Position numbers and translations under genes: made by a program. Below, piece after piece: positions 40,886-49,632 of a stretch of 64,000 nt of DNA. The notes under the pieces were generated by a model, which made no database searches, was not told where the DNA came from, and was given only the letters and a program-made list of their open reading frames with translations. The stretch spans positions 62,001 through 126,000 of the forward strand of contig NZ_BAABLF010000014.1 in the NCBI RefSeq assembly GCF_039544205.1, in the 5' to 3' direction. Position 1 is the first letter of the stretch; every line of letters starts with the position of its first letter. Source of the stretch: Ferrimonas gelatinilytica (GTDB lineage: Bacteria; Pseudomonadota; Gammaproteobacteria; Enterobacterales; Shewanellaceae).

Positions 40886-42080
40886 CGGTTGGCAATCGCT
40901 TGGCAATAGTCATTAACAGTTGGCGGGCCTGATCGGCCTTAGCGCTGTGGCCCAGGCTCAGTGCGCCATCTTTCCAATAAAGGGTCAGAGCGTTGCCGTC
41001 GGCATTGAAGCCTTGTCCCGGTTGCGAGACATCGTTGGCGGCGATCAGATCCAGATTTTTGCGGGCCAGTTTGTCGCGGGCGTATTGTTCCACATTGTGG
41101 GTTTCCGCAGCAAATCCAACGGTATAGGGTCGATTATTGGCACTGGCAACCGTGGCCAGGATATCCGGATTTCGCACCAGTTCGATCTGCATCCTGTCCC
41201 GGGATTTCTTGATTTTGCCCTCGGCAATGCTGACCGCACGGTAATCCGCCACCGCGGCACAGCCGATGAAGATGTCCTGGCCCGGCAGCGCTGCCAGCAC
41301 CGCCTCCAGCATCTGCTGCGCGGACTCCACCGGGATGCGCTGGACGCCGGCCGGTGCCGAGAGGGAGACCGGGCCACTGACCAGGGTTACCTCTGCGCCC
41401 AACTGGCGGGCCTGTTCGGCCAGGGCATAGCCCATCTTGCCGGAGCTGTGGTTGGAGATGTAGCGCACCGGATCCAGTGCCTCACGGGTCGGACCGGCGG
41501 TGATCAGGACCCGCCTGCCGGCCAGGGGGCCGTCGGCTGGGCTCTGGTAGTGTTGCTGCCAGTAGGCGGTGATCGCTTCCGGTTCCGGCAGACGGCCCGG
41601 GCCCACTTCCCCGCAGGCCTGCTCGCCGGCATCGGGGCCGAATAGGTCGACGCCCCGTGCCGCCAGGGTCCTGAGGTTGGCCTGGGTGGCGGGGTGCTGG
41701 TACATCACGGTATTCATTGCGGGGCAGAGCAAGACCGGCGCCTGGGTGGCCAATACTGCAGTGGTGAGCAGGTCGTCGGCCATTCCCTGGGCCAGCCGGG
41801 CGATGAGGTTGGCACTGGCAGGGGCGATCAGCACCAGGTCAGCCCAGCGCGCGAGTTCGATATGCCCCATGGCTGATTCGGTGGCTGGGTCGAGTAGGTC
41901 CTGCGCCACCGGGTGGCCGGAGACCGCCTGCAGGCTCATCTCGGTGACGAAAGCGCCGGCACCCTGGGTCATTACCACCCGGACTTCGGCGCCCTGTTCA
42001 CGCAGTCGGCGCACCAGGTTGGGGGTTTTGTAGGCGGCGATACCACCGCTTACACCAAGAAGAATTTTGACTGGGGTCAT
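40869..42080 (-). CDS. coaBC: Bifunctional phosphopantothenoylcysteine synthetase/decarboxylase
   Basis: Two steps of coenzyme A synthesis. A 403-residue protein from ATG 42080 (MTPVKILLGVSGGIAAYKT); the frame continues upstream to 42404 but that part overlaps radC and is not coding. The N-terminal flavoprotein CoaC domain has SGGIAAYK and the PAMNTVMY motif; the C-terminal CoaB domain has the NHSSGKMGYALA nucleotide-binding motif and FAAETHN. It is divergent from radC. Confidence 0.95.
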   Translation of the reverse strand: MTPVKILLGVSGGIAAYKTPNLVRRLREQGAEVRVVMTQGAGAFVTEMSLQAVSGHPVAQDLLDPATESAMGHIELARWADLVLIAPASANLIARLAQGMADDLLTTAVLATQAPVLLCPAMNTVMYQHPATQANLRTLAARGVDLFGPDAGEQACGEVGPGRLPEPEAITAYWQQHYQSPADGPLAGRRVLITAGPTREALDPVRYISNHSSGKMGYALAEQARQLGAEVTLVSGPVSLSAPAGVQRIPVESAQQMLEAVLAALPGQDIFIGCAAVADYRAVSIAEGKIKKSRDRMQIELVRNPDILATVASANNRPYTVGFAAETHNVEQYARDKLARKNLDLIAANDVSQPGQGFNADGNALTLYWKDGALSLGHSAKADQARQLLMTIAKRLPTDENTD

Positions 42081-42158
42081 GACCTTGCCTTGCTCCGGAT
42101 TCTGCGGCCTAAGATAACACAGAGCGCCGTAAGGCTGGCAGCAACGGAAGGATAAGCG

Positions 42159-42836
42159 ATGATGCCCATTAACCAATGGCCCAGTGCGGAACGCCCCCGA
42201 GAAAGGTTGCTGGCGCAAGGTGCGGCGGCGCTGAGTGATGCGGAACTGCTGGCGATCTTTCTGCGCACCGGGGTATCGGGCTGCAGCGCGGTGGAGCTGG
42301 CCCGACAACTGCTGCAGCAGTTTGGCGGTTTGTCGGCCCTGCTGGCGGCCAATAAGCAGGAATTTTGCGCAATTCGTGGTCTTGGTGAGGCAAAGTTCGT
42401 ACAATTGCAGGCCACCATGGAGCTAGCCCGTCGGCACCTGGCCTCTGCGCTGCAGCGAGAATCCTGCATGAATTCGCCGCAAGCGGTGCGTGATTATCTG
42501 CGCAGTCATCTGCAAGGCTTGGAAGAAGAACGATTTTTATTGTTGTTGCTGGACAGTCAGCACCGGGTGATCAGCCTGGAAGCTTTGGCGCGTGGCACCA
42601 TTGATGCCGCCGCTGTCTATCCCCGTGAAGTGGTTAAAGTGGCACTGTCGGCCAATGCGGCGGCGGTGATCCTGGCTCATAACCACCCGTCGGGGATTGC
42701 CGAACCGAGTCAAGCCGACCGACACATTACCGGGCGCATCCAGCAGGCCTTGGCCTTGGTGGATATCCCCGTACTGGATCATCTGGTGGTGGGCAGCGGA
42801 GAGAGTTGCTCATTCGCCGAACGCGGTTGGTTGTGA
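42159..42836 (+). CDS. radC: RadC (JAB-domain) protein, chromosomal copy
   Basis: The 225-residue full-length RadC, with an N-terminal helix-hairpin-helix region (LSDAELLAIFLRTG near 24-37; FCAIRGLGEAKF near 68-79) and the C-terminal JAB/MPN+ domain with AHNHPSGIAEPSQAD near 173-187. Function is unresolved despite the old DNA-repair name. Compare the short island copy at 28050. It is divergent from coaBC and upstream of rpmB as in E. coli. Confidence 0.94.
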   Translation: MMPINQWPSAERPRERLLAQGAAALSDAELLAIFLRTGVSGCSAVELARQLLQQFGGLSALLAANKQEFCAIRGLGEAKFVQLQATMELARRHLASALQRESCMNSPQAVRDYLRSHLQGLEEERFLLLLLDSQHRVISLEALARGTIDAAAVYPREVVKVALSANAAAVILAHNHPSGIAEPSQADRHITGRIQQALALVDIPVLDHLVVGSGESCSFAERGWL

Positions 42837-42864
42837 TCAAATTTAGGGTTGCTACGACGATGGC

Positions 42865-42893
42865 TTGATCTTTGCGTAGTGATCTTGTATAAA
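42865..42893 (+). promoter_or_regulatory. Predicted promoter of rpmB-rpmG
   Basis: TTGATC and TATAAA separated by 17 bp, close to sigma-70 consensus, about 75 bp before the rpmB start. Confidence 0.65.
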
Positions 42894-42968
42894 ATGCGCC
42901 CTTCGTGTGTCCTCGGGCGACGGCCATACGAGGCACAATGATGCTCGAGCTAAGATTTGGAGACTGAA

Positions 42969-43205
42969 ATGTCTAAAGTATGTCAAGTTACCGGTAAGCG
43001 TCCGGTAACTGGGAACAACGTTTCCCACGCAAAAAACCACACCAAGCGTCGTTTTCTGCCTAACCTGCACACCCATCGTTTCTGGGTAGAAGGTGAAAAG
43101 CGCTTCGTTAAACTGCGTGTATCCACCAAGGGTATGCGTATCATCGACAAGAAAGGCATCGAAGTGGTTCTGCAAGAACTGCGTGCCCGTGGCGAAAAGG
43201 TTTAA
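42969..43205 (+). CDS. rpmB: 50S ribosomal protein L28
   Basis: 78-residue L28 beginning MSKVCQVTGKRP, identical in layout to E. coli RpmB. The ribosome-binding site TTGGAG precedes ATG 42969. Followed 11 bp later by rpmG. Confidence 0.97.
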   Translation: MSKVCQVTGKRPVTGNNVSHAKNHTKRRFLPNLHTHRFWVEGEKRFVKLRVSTKGMRIIDKKGIEVVLQELRARGEKV

Positions 43206-43216
43206 GGAGTTAAACG

Positions 43217-43387
43217 ATGGCTAAGAAAGGTATTCGTGAGAAGATCCGTCTGGTGTCCTCTGCTGGCACTGGCCACTTCTACACCACCGACAAAAACAAG
43301 CGTGAAATGCCGGAAAAGTTCGAGATCAAAAAGTTTGATCCGACCATCCGCAAGCACGTTCTGTACAAAGAAGCCAAGATCAAGTAA
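43217..43387 (+). CDS. rpmG: 50S ribosomal protein L33
   Basis: A 56-residue L33 (MAKKGIREKIRLVSSAGTGH to EAKIK) with a strong AAGGAG ribosome-binding site. It lacks the four-cysteine zinc ribbon of the C+ form, so it is the zinc-independent version. Co-transcribed with rpmB. Confidence 0.96.
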   Translation: MAKKGIREKIRLVSSAGTGHFYTTDKNKREMPEKFEIKKFDPTIRKHVLYKEAKIK

Positions 43388-43404
43388 TTGCTCTGGTGCT
43401 TCTG

Positions 43405-43435
43405 AAAAGCCCGGCCTATTGGCCGGGCTTTTTTT
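43405..43435 (+). terminator. Terminator after rpmG
   Basis: AAAAGCCCGGCC and GGCCGGGCTTTTTTT arms with a four-base loop; strong. Confidence 0.92.
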
Positions 43436-43554
43436 ATGTTTACTGTGGCGGCATTCAAGGCAGGCGATGACGGTTTGGTGGCCCTTAGCAAGCACTGGTA
43501 TCATCGCGCCATCTTGCTGATTGGAAGCTCTTTTTACTGATTGGGATCGTTAAC

Positions 43555-45033
43555 TTGCGAACACTTCTGCTCTCCTCCCTGACTGGCGTGGCGCTGGCGA
43601 CGATGGCTGCGCAAGCCGCATCGCCCTATATCTCGCTGCAGGACAGTTACCTCAATGGCCGTATCGATCAGCTGGTGGTACTGACCGACATGCCGACCAT
43701 GCGCAAGCCCTACAACGTCAAACAGGTGCGTCACCACCTGGAACTGATCAAGGACTCGGTCCCCGGTTTGTACCTGGAGATCGATCGTCGCCTGTATCGT
43801 TATGAGCGCGAACTGGCGATCACCTATGCCGAGGTGGGGCTGGCAGCGGCCGACAATCCGCAGCAGGGGCATATCCTGCCCAATGCCCGGGGCGAGCGGC
43901 TCGACTCCAACTACCGGGCCACGGTTAACCTGCATTACCAGCCCCTGGACTGGCTGGTGTTGTCGGCGGGGGGACTGGCGCTGGACTCGGCCGGTGGTAA
44001 AACCCAGCCGGACAGTGACAGCGATCTGATCCCGATCGGCAGCTACCTGAGTATCGGCTCCGATAAGCTGCAGCTGGACGTCGGTTATCGCGAACACTGG
44101 TTGTCTCCCTTTGCCGAATCGGCCCAGCTGATGTCGACCAACGCCCGGCCCTCGTTCTCGGTCGGGCTGAGCAACCCGCTGCCGTTCGAGAAAGCCTGGA
44201 ACCTGCATTATGAGGTCTACGTCAGCCGGCTGGAGCACCACGACAACATTGTCTACGGCGATGAGCTGGAATCGGGGCGGCCGGCGCTGCTGGGTTTCCA
44301 GACCAGTTTCAGCCCGGTGGAGGGCTGGACCATCGCCCTCAACCGCACCATGCAGTTTGGTGGCGGTTCGAGGGAGGTGACCCTGCGCAGCATCTGGAAC
44401 GCGTTCTGGGATCCGGCTGCCAATGACAACAGCGCCAAGATCGATTGTGATGGCCCTGCCAACACCTGTGAGTCGGGCAACCAGCAAGCTTCCATCAGCA
44501 GCCGGATCAACTTCGGCGGCCCGGTTCCCTTCGCGGTGCTGATGGAGTACGCCGGTGAGGATACCGGCAGCCACTCCAACCTGCAGCTGAGCAACATCGC
44601 CATGTCGGTCGGGATCCATGTGCCCTTCCTGCCGGACTGGCTCGGTGGCCCGGACTGGTCGTTGCAATACGAAACCACCGAGTGGCAGCACGCCTGGTTT
44701 ACCCATTACATCTATCGTGATGGCTATACCAACGATGGCATTGTCATGGGCCATTGGGGCGCCAACAACCGGCAGTTTAACGACAGTCGGCGCGGGGCGC
44801 AGAACCACATGATCAAGCTGGGTTGGCAGCGGGCCAGTGAGCAGCGGTACGAGTTGACCTACCGGATGACTGACAACAAGTCGCCGGCCGGGATCGAATA
44901 CCGCACCGGGCATGAGCTCGACCTGCGTTACTTTGGCCGGCTGTGGGGCCAGCAGTTGGGTTACCGCCTGTACGGTGGCCGGACGGTGTTTGCGGACAAT
45001 TTCTTTCGGGGTGAGTTGATATGGCAGTGGTAA
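43555..45033 (+). CDS. Wzi-like capsule assembly outer-membrane protein
   Basis: A 492-residue protein with a signal peptide (cleaved near AQAAS) and a beta-barrel pattern ending in FRGELIWQW, an aromatic C-terminus typical of outer-membrane proteins. The length and motifs (SPYISLQDSYLNGRIDQLV, NVKQVRHHLELI) fit the capsule assembly Wzi family, a lectin-like outer-membrane protein that helps anchor surface polysaccharide. It starts at TTG 43555, with no better start nearby. It overlaps the next gene by 13 bases. There is no capsule export operon beside it, but a polysaccharide locus starts 2.4 kb away. Confidence 0.82.
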   Translation: MRTLLLSSLTGVALATMAAQAASPYISLQDSYLNGRIDQLVVLTDMPTMRKPYNVKQVRHHLELIKDSVPGLYLEIDRRLYRYERELAITYAEVGLAAADNPQQGHILPNARGERLDSNYRATVNLHYQPLDWLVLSAGGLALDSAGGKTQPDSDSDLIPIGSYLSIGSDKLQLDVGYREHWLSPFAESAQLMSTNARPSFSVGLSNPLPFEKAWNLHYEVYVSRLEHHDNIVYGDELESGRPALLGFQTSFSPVEGWTIALNRTMQFGGGSREVTLRSIWNAFWDPAANDNSAKIDCDGPANTCESGNQQASISSRINFGGPVPFAVLMEYAGEDTGSHSNLQLSNIAMSVGIHVPFLPDWLGGPDWSLQYETTEWQHAWFTHYIYRDGYTNDGIVMGHWGANNRQFNDSRRGAQNHMIKLGWQRASEQRYELTYRMTDNKSPAGIEYRTGHELDLRYFGRLWGQQLGYRLYGGRTVFADNFFRGELIWQW

Positions 45034-45566
45034 GGCAATGGGTGATGGCGATGGCGTTAAGCAGTGGCGTCGCGGTACCGGTTTGGGCCAGTGCCGAGCC
45101 GCAGTTCTACGTCGGTGCCGGTGGTTCGTTGTTCAGCCGCATCAACAACGGCAACTCGGTCAATGACAGTTTCACCGAAACCAGCCTGCGTCCCAACCTG
45201 CAGCTGGGAGTGATGCGCCCGATCAGCGAGCGCTGGAGTTTGGGCACTGGTGTCGAGCTGGTGGTGGAGGACCTGCTGGACTGGAGCGATTCCACCAACC
45301 TGCTGATGTGGCGCATCGGCGAGCTGGGCTACCAGATCTCCGACCGTTGGGCCCTGAGTTTCTATGGCGGTGCCGGCCGCTTTTACCGCAACAACTTCGG
45401 ATACGGTTACGGCGCCGGGGGCGGGATCTACTACCAGCTGGGCACCCACTGGCTGCTGGGCGGCGAGTTCAACTACGTGTTGACTCGCACCAGTTACCCC
45501 AATGACACCCCCTATGAAAAAGAGCACCTGGGCTGGGGCAGCGTGGTGTTCAAGTACCGGTTCTGA
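45021..45566 (+). CDS. Small outer-membrane beta-barrel protein
   Basis: A 181-residue protein with signal peptide (cleavage near VWASA) and alternating strands (FYVGAGGSLFSRI, LQLGVMRP, GYGYGAGGGIYYQL) ending with a terminal Phe (VFKYRF), the hallmark of an eight-stranded OmpA-like barrel. Exact family unknown; OprG/OmpW-like or PagL-like folds are alternatives. The start overlaps the Wzi-like gene by 13 bp, so they are probably translated together and may work together at the surface. Confidence 0.72.
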   Translation: MAVVRQWVMAMALSSGVAVPVWASAEPQFYVGAGGSLFSRINNGNSVNDSFTETSLRPNLQLGVMRPISERWSLGTGVELVVEDLLDWSDSTNLLMWRIGELGYQISDRWALSFYGGAGRFYRNNFGYGYGAGGGIYYQLGTHWLLGGEFNYVLTRTSYPNDTPYEKEHLGWGSVVFKYRF

Positions 45567-45610
45567 GACCATGGGGCAAACTGCGCGTGGCTAAAGCTTA
45601 GGAGGAGAGG

Positions 45611-46423
45611 GTGCCGGAATTACCTGAAGTGGAAGTGACCCGTCAGGGCATCGCACCGCACCTGGAGGGGCAGCGGGTGGTGTCGGTGGTGGTACGCCAG
45701 CCACGACTGCGCTGGCCGGTGGACCCGCAGATCCAGCAGTTGGCGGGCCAACGGATCGAGCGGGTCTGGCGCCGCGCCAAGTACCTGCTGCTGGAGAGCC
45801 AGGCCGGGGTGTTGATCCTCCACCTGGGCATGTCAGGCAGCTTGCGGGTACTCAATCCGGCGCCCGCTGCCGGCAAGCATGACCATCTGGACCTGGTCCT
45901 GAACAGTGGCGCGGTGCTGCGGCTCAATGATCCCCGCCGTTTTGGCGCCGCCATCTGGTGGCAGCTGCCGCTGGAGGCGCAACCGCTGCTCAACCAGTTG
46001 GGTCCGGAGCCGCTGACCCTGGGTTTCAACCCCGACCAGCTCGCTGATGCCCTGCGGGGCAAGCGCAGTGCCATCAAAACGGCGCTGATGGATAACAAGG
46101 TGGTGGTGGGGGTGGGAAACATCTACGCCAACGAAGCGCTGTTTGCCGCCGGGATCCGGCCCACTGCGGTCGCCGGCAGCCTCGGTCGACCTCGTCTCGA
46201 GCGGCTGGTGACCGAAGTGAAGCGGGTGCTGGCGGCGGCCATCGAGCAGGGAGGCACCACTTTGAAAGACTTTACCCAGGCCGACGGCAAGCCCGGCTAC
46301 TTTGTCCAGCAGCTGCATGTCTACGGACGGGGCGGCCAGCCCTGCCACCAGTGTGGCGGTGAGCTGAAGGAGATTAAGCTGGGCCAGCGGGCCACGGTGT
46401 ACTGCGGCCGCTGTCAGCGCTGA
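45611..46423 (+). CDS. mutM: Formamidopyrimidine-DNA glycosylase
   Basis: Excises 8-oxoguanine and formamidopyrimidines with AP-lyase activity. 270 residues; the GTG start (45611) follows AGGAGAG. After processing, the N-terminal Pro1-Glu2 (MPELPEVEVTRQG) are the catalytic residues. The C-terminal zinc finger CHQCGGEL...CGRCQR (four cysteines) is intact. A lysine (K56-like) lies in RAKYLLL. Confidence 0.95.
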   Translation: MPELPEVEVTRQGIAPHLEGQRVVSVVVRQPRLRWPVDPQIQQLAGQRIERVWRRAKYLLLESQAGVLILHLGMSGSLRVLNPAPAAGKHDHLDLVLNSGAVLRLNDPRRFGAAIWWQLPLEAQPLLNQLGPEPLTLGFNPDQLADALRGKRSAIKTALMDNKVVVGVGNIYANEALFAAGIRPTAVAGSLGRPRLERLVTEVKRVLAAAIEQGGTTLKDFTQADGKPGYFVQQLHVYGRGGQPCHQCGGELKEIKLGQRATVYCGRCQR

Positions 46424-46489
46424 ATCACTGTTCCGAATTGTGCTGCGCCTTCCCTTTCGTGAAGGCAACCTGATGCAGTCGAGCACCTA

Positions 46490-46529
46490 GCTCTTAGGAA
46501 CTAGGATCTAGGCTCTGGTTCCTAAGAGC
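46490..46529. repeat. Perfect 12-bp inverted repeat between mutM and coaD
   Basis: GCTCTTAGGAAC and GTTCCTAAGAGC enclose a 16-base loop that itself contains CTAGGATCTAG. It lacks a T-run, so it is not a standard terminator. It may be a small interspersed palindromic element or a protein-binding site. Confidence 0.7.
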
Positions 46530-46613
46530 CGGATCAAAGCCCGAGGCTTCTGGGCTTACAGGAAAGTGGAGCCTCTTTAGGTTCAGCTGGTTAGGCCAAG
46601 GGGCAGTGGCGCC

Positions 46614-47105
46614 TTACGCCGGGGATTTACCCAGCTTGCGCAGCAGCGGTTTGACCACAGCGGCGGGGATGAAGCCGCTGACATCGCCATCGTGCAGTGC
46701 CACCTCCTTGACCAGTGAGGAGGAGATGAAGGAGTTCTCCTCCGCCGGGGTCAGAAATACGCTCTCCAGCTCCGGGTGCAGGCGCCGGTTCATGTTGGCC
46801 AGCTGAAACTCGTACTCGAAATCCGATACCGCGCGTAACCCCCGCACCAGTACCAACGCCTGGTACTGCTTGGCGAAGTCCACCAGCAAACCGGAAAAGC
46901 CGACCACTTCGACGTTGTCCAGCTTGGCGGTGATCTGCCGGATCAGCGCCACCCGCTCCTCCAGGTTGAACAGGGGCTGTTTACTGGGGCTGGCGGCAAC
47001 GCCGACGATCACCCGGTCGAACATCCGGCTGGCGCGCTTGATCAGGTCCAGATGGCCGTTGGTGATGGGGTCAAAAGTGCCGGGATAGATGGCGGTTTGT
47101 GTCAT
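46614..47105 (-). CDS. coaD: Pantetheine-phosphate adenylyltransferase
   Basis: Fourth step of CoA synthesis (4'-phosphopantetheine plus ATP). 163 residues, with the nucleotidyl-transfer signature PGTFDPITNGH near 8-18 and the ISSS motif (SFISSSLVKEVALHDG near 126). In enterics it sits beside waaA in the LPS core locus; here the two bracket a 14.6-kb polysaccharide region. Confidence 0.96.
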   Translation of the reverse strand: MTQTAIYPGTFDPITNGHLDLIKRASRMFDRVIVGVAASPSKQPLFNLEERVALIRQITAKLDNVEVVGFSGLLVDFAKQYQALVLVRGLRAVSDFEYEFQLANMNRRLHPELESVFLTPAEENSFISSSLVKEVALHDGDVSGFIPAAVVKPLLRKLGKSPA

Positions 47106-47449
47106 TGTGCTGAGTCCGAATTCGGGCGGTTAGGGGAAGTTTATCGAGATAGGCCGGCGGCGCCTAGCATGATGCAGTGAAGATACTTTTCGTACCCCGT
47201 ATGGGGTTGTTTATCTGTTTCGTTCGGCCTGATCCTGTTGGCAGTTTCTTCGTAGTCTGTCGAGTCAAGATCATACCTGATACAATTGCCCAGATGGCCC
47301 GCCAGGGCCACCCTGCGCGGCATTTTGCGTATCACTGGAGCCTGTGTTTTGAGGCTCGATGGTACCCAAATCAAGTGATGCCCAGTTTAACGGTCGCTTT
47401 ACTTGGCATCGTTTTACCGTGACGGCAGGTTAAACAGTTTGGAGTACAG
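47106..47449. other. Upstream region of the pseudaminic acid operon
   Basis: About 340 bp between divergent coaD and pseB with lower GC and no convincing gene. It should contain the pseB promoter. The pseB ribosome-binding site TTGGAG lies seven bases before the ATG. I see no clear regulator site. Confidence 0.5.
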
Positions 47450-48463
47450 ATGCTGAACCAAAAATCCATCCTTATCACCGGTGGAACCGGCTCCTTTGGG
47501 AAAAAGTTCATCGAAACCATTTTAGCCCGCTATCCACAGGTGAAGAAGATCATCATCTTCTCTCGGGATGAACTGAAACAGTTTGAGCTGAGGCAAAAGT
47601 ATCCTGCTAAAGAGTTTCCGATGCTGCGCTTCTTTATTGGCGACGTGCGCGACCGGGAGCGGATGATCCAGGCCTGCGAAGGGGTGGATGTGATCATTCA
47701 TGCCGCGGCCATCAAGCAGGTGGATACCGCCGAGTACAACCCCACCGAGTGCATCCGTACCAACGTGGATGGCGCGGAAAACGTTATCCATGCAGCGCTG
47801 CAGTGTGGGGTTAAGGATGTCGTCGCACTGTCGACCGACAAGGCCTGTGCCCCCATCAACCTTTACGGTGCCACCAAGTTAGCGTCGGACAAGTTGTTCA
47901 CGGCCGCCAACAACATCAAAGGGTCCAAAGATATCCGTTTCTCGGTTGTGCGCTATGGCAACGTGATGGGTTCGCGTGGCTCAGTGATCCCCTTCTTCCT
48001 CAACAAGCGGGAAGAGGGCGTGCTGCCCATTACCCACGAGGAGATGACCCGCTTTAACATCTCTTTGCAGGATGGTGTGAACTTGGTGATGTTCGCCCTG
48101 GGCCACCACCTAGGTGGCGAGATCTTCATCCCCAAGATCCCCTCATACAAGATCACCGATGTGGCTGAGGCCGTGGCACCCGAGGCCAAGACTCGCATCG
48201 TTGGGATCCGTCCGGGAGAGAAGCTGCATGAAGAGATGATCACCGATACTGACTCCCTGAATACCATTGATCTGGGCGCGTATTACGCCATTCTGCCCTC
48301 GGTGTCGTTCACCTACACGGAGCAGGAGTACCTGGATCACCACAAGGCCAGCAAGGTGCCCTTCGGCTTTAAATACAACTCGGGTACCAACACTGAGTGG
48401 GAAACCGTTGAGAGCTTGCGTGACCTGATCCGCGAGCACGTCGATCCGAATTTTGAAGCGTGA
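47450..48463 (+). CDS. pseB: UDP-GlcNAc 4,6-dehydratase/5-epimerase, pseudaminic acid step 1
   Basis: Converts UDP-GlcNAc to UDP-2-acetamido-2,6-dideoxy-beta-L-arabino-hexos-4-ulose. A 337-residue extended SDR: NAD(P) motif GGTGSFGK near 11-18, DVRDRERM near 66, catalytic STDKA ... NLYGATKLASDK (YxxxK near 139-143), RYGNVMGSRGSVIPFF. The substitution pattern (STDKACAPINLYGATK) is that of the inverting PseB/FlaA1 type. It heads the pse operon and its end overlaps the frame of pseC. Confidence 0.94.
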   Translation: MLNQKSILITGGTGSFGKKFIETILARYPQVKKIIIFSRDELKQFELRQKYPAKEFPMLRFFIGDVRDRERMIQACEGVDVIIHAAAIKQVDTAEYNPTECIRTNVDGAENVIHAALQCGVKDVVALSTDKACAPINLYGATKLASDKLFTAANNIKGSKDIRFSVVRYGNVMGSRGSVIPFFLNKREEGVLPITHEEMTRFNISLQDGVNLVMFALGHHLGGEIFIPKIPSYKITDVAEAVAPEAKTRIVGIRPGEKLHEEMITDTDSLNTIDLGAYYAILPSVSFTYTEQEYLDHHKASKVPFGFKYNSGTNTEWETVESLRDLIREHVDPNFEA

Positions 48464-48470
48464 GGCGGCG

Positions 48471-49631
48471 GTGATCCCTTACGGCAAACAAGAGATCACT
48501 CAGGACGACATTGATGCGGTGGTGTCGGTCCTGAAATCCGATTTTCTGACCCAGGGGCCGCAGGTGCCGGCCTTTGAACGGACCCTGACTGACTTTACCG
48601 GCGCCAAACACGCCCTGGCCGTCAACAGTGCCACTTCGGCGCTGCACATTGCCTGCTTGGCCCTGGGGTTGGGTGAGGGTGACTGGCTCTGGACCACGCC
48701 GGTGACCTTTGTCGCCTCCGCAAACTGCGGTTTGTACTGCGGTGCACAAGTGGACTTTGTGGACATTGACCCGCGCACCTACAACCTCTGTCCCGAGGCC
48801 CTGGCCACGAAACTGGCCGAGGCCGACGCCGCAGGCCGCCTGCCCAAGGTGCTGGTGGCCGTGCATCTGTGCGGTCAGGCCTGTGATATGGCTGCCATCC
48901 ACCGCCTGTGTCAGCGTTATGGCATCAAAGTGATCGAGGATGCCTCCCACGCCATCGGTGGCCGTTACCAGGGCCAGCCCATCGGTGACGGTCGTTACAG
49001 CGACATCACGGTATTCAGCTTTCACCCGGTGAAGATCGTGACCACGGCAGAAGGCGGCGCGGCCTTGACCAATGACGACGAACTGGCGGCTAAAATGGCG
49101 CTCTATCGCAGTCATGGTATCACCCGCGACGAAGCCCTGATGACCGAGCCCTCCCACGGTGGCTGGTACTATCAGCAGGTCGATCTCGGTTATAACTACC
49201 GGATGACCGAACTGCAGGCGGCGCTGGGGGTGAGCCAGATGGCCCGCCTGACCGATTTTGTCTCTGCGCGCCATGCCCTGGCCCGCCGTTACGACGCGCT
49301 GCTGGCGGGACTGCCTGTGGTGGTGCCCTACCAGCATCCGGACAGCTACTCCGGCCTTCACCTCTATGTGATTCGCCTGAAGCTGGACGCCATTTCCTGC
49401 TCTCACGCCGAGGTGTTTGCCCAGTTGCGGGAACAGGGGATCGGCGTGAACTTGCATTACATCCCGGTTCATACCCAGCCTCATTACCGGGCCATGGGCT
49501 TTAACAACGGCGACTTTCCGCACGCGGAGCAGTACTACGCAGAGGCGATCTCGCTGCCGATGTTCCATACCATGACCGAAGCGCAACAGGTCACCGTGGT
49601 GGCCACATTGCGTGACATCCTGGGAGCCTGA
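48471..49631 (+). CDS. pseC: UDP-4-amino-4,6-dideoxy-AltNAc transaminase, pseudaminic acid step 2
   Basis: PLP-dependent DegT/DnrJ/EryC1-type aminotransferase. 386 residues from GTG 48471 (MIPYGKQEI, the canonical PseC start; GAGG upstream), rather than the TTG at 48453. The PLP lysine is in FSFHPVKIVTTAEGGA, and the substrate-stacking segment NSATSALHIACLALG is near 57. Ends three bases before pseF start region, overlapping slightly. Confidence 0.93.
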   Translation: MIPYGKQEITQDDIDAVVSVLKSDFLTQGPQVPAFERTLTDFTGAKHALAVNSATSALHIACLALGLGEGDWLWTTPVTFVASANCGLYCGAQVDFVDIDPRTYNLCPEALATKLAEADAAGRLPKVLVAVHLCGQACDMAAIHRLCQRYGIKVIEDASHAIGGRYQGQPIGDGRYSDITVFSFHPVKIVTTAEGGAALTNDDELAAKMALYRSHGITRDEALMTEPSHGGWYYQQVDLGYNYRMTELQAALGVSQMARLTDFVSARHALARRYDALLAGLPVVVPYQHPDSYSGLHLYVIRLKLDAISCSHAEVFAQLREQGIGVNLHYIPVHTQPHYRAMGFNNGDFPHAEQYYAEAISLPMFHTMTEAQQVTVVATLRDILGA

Positions 49632-49632
49632 G

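Noticed and set aside
43534..44913. A 459-codon frame antisense to the Wzi-like gene
   Set aside because: A long shadow frame of a GC-rich gene; no recognisable domain, while the plus-strand protein has a signal peptide and outer-membrane C-terminus.
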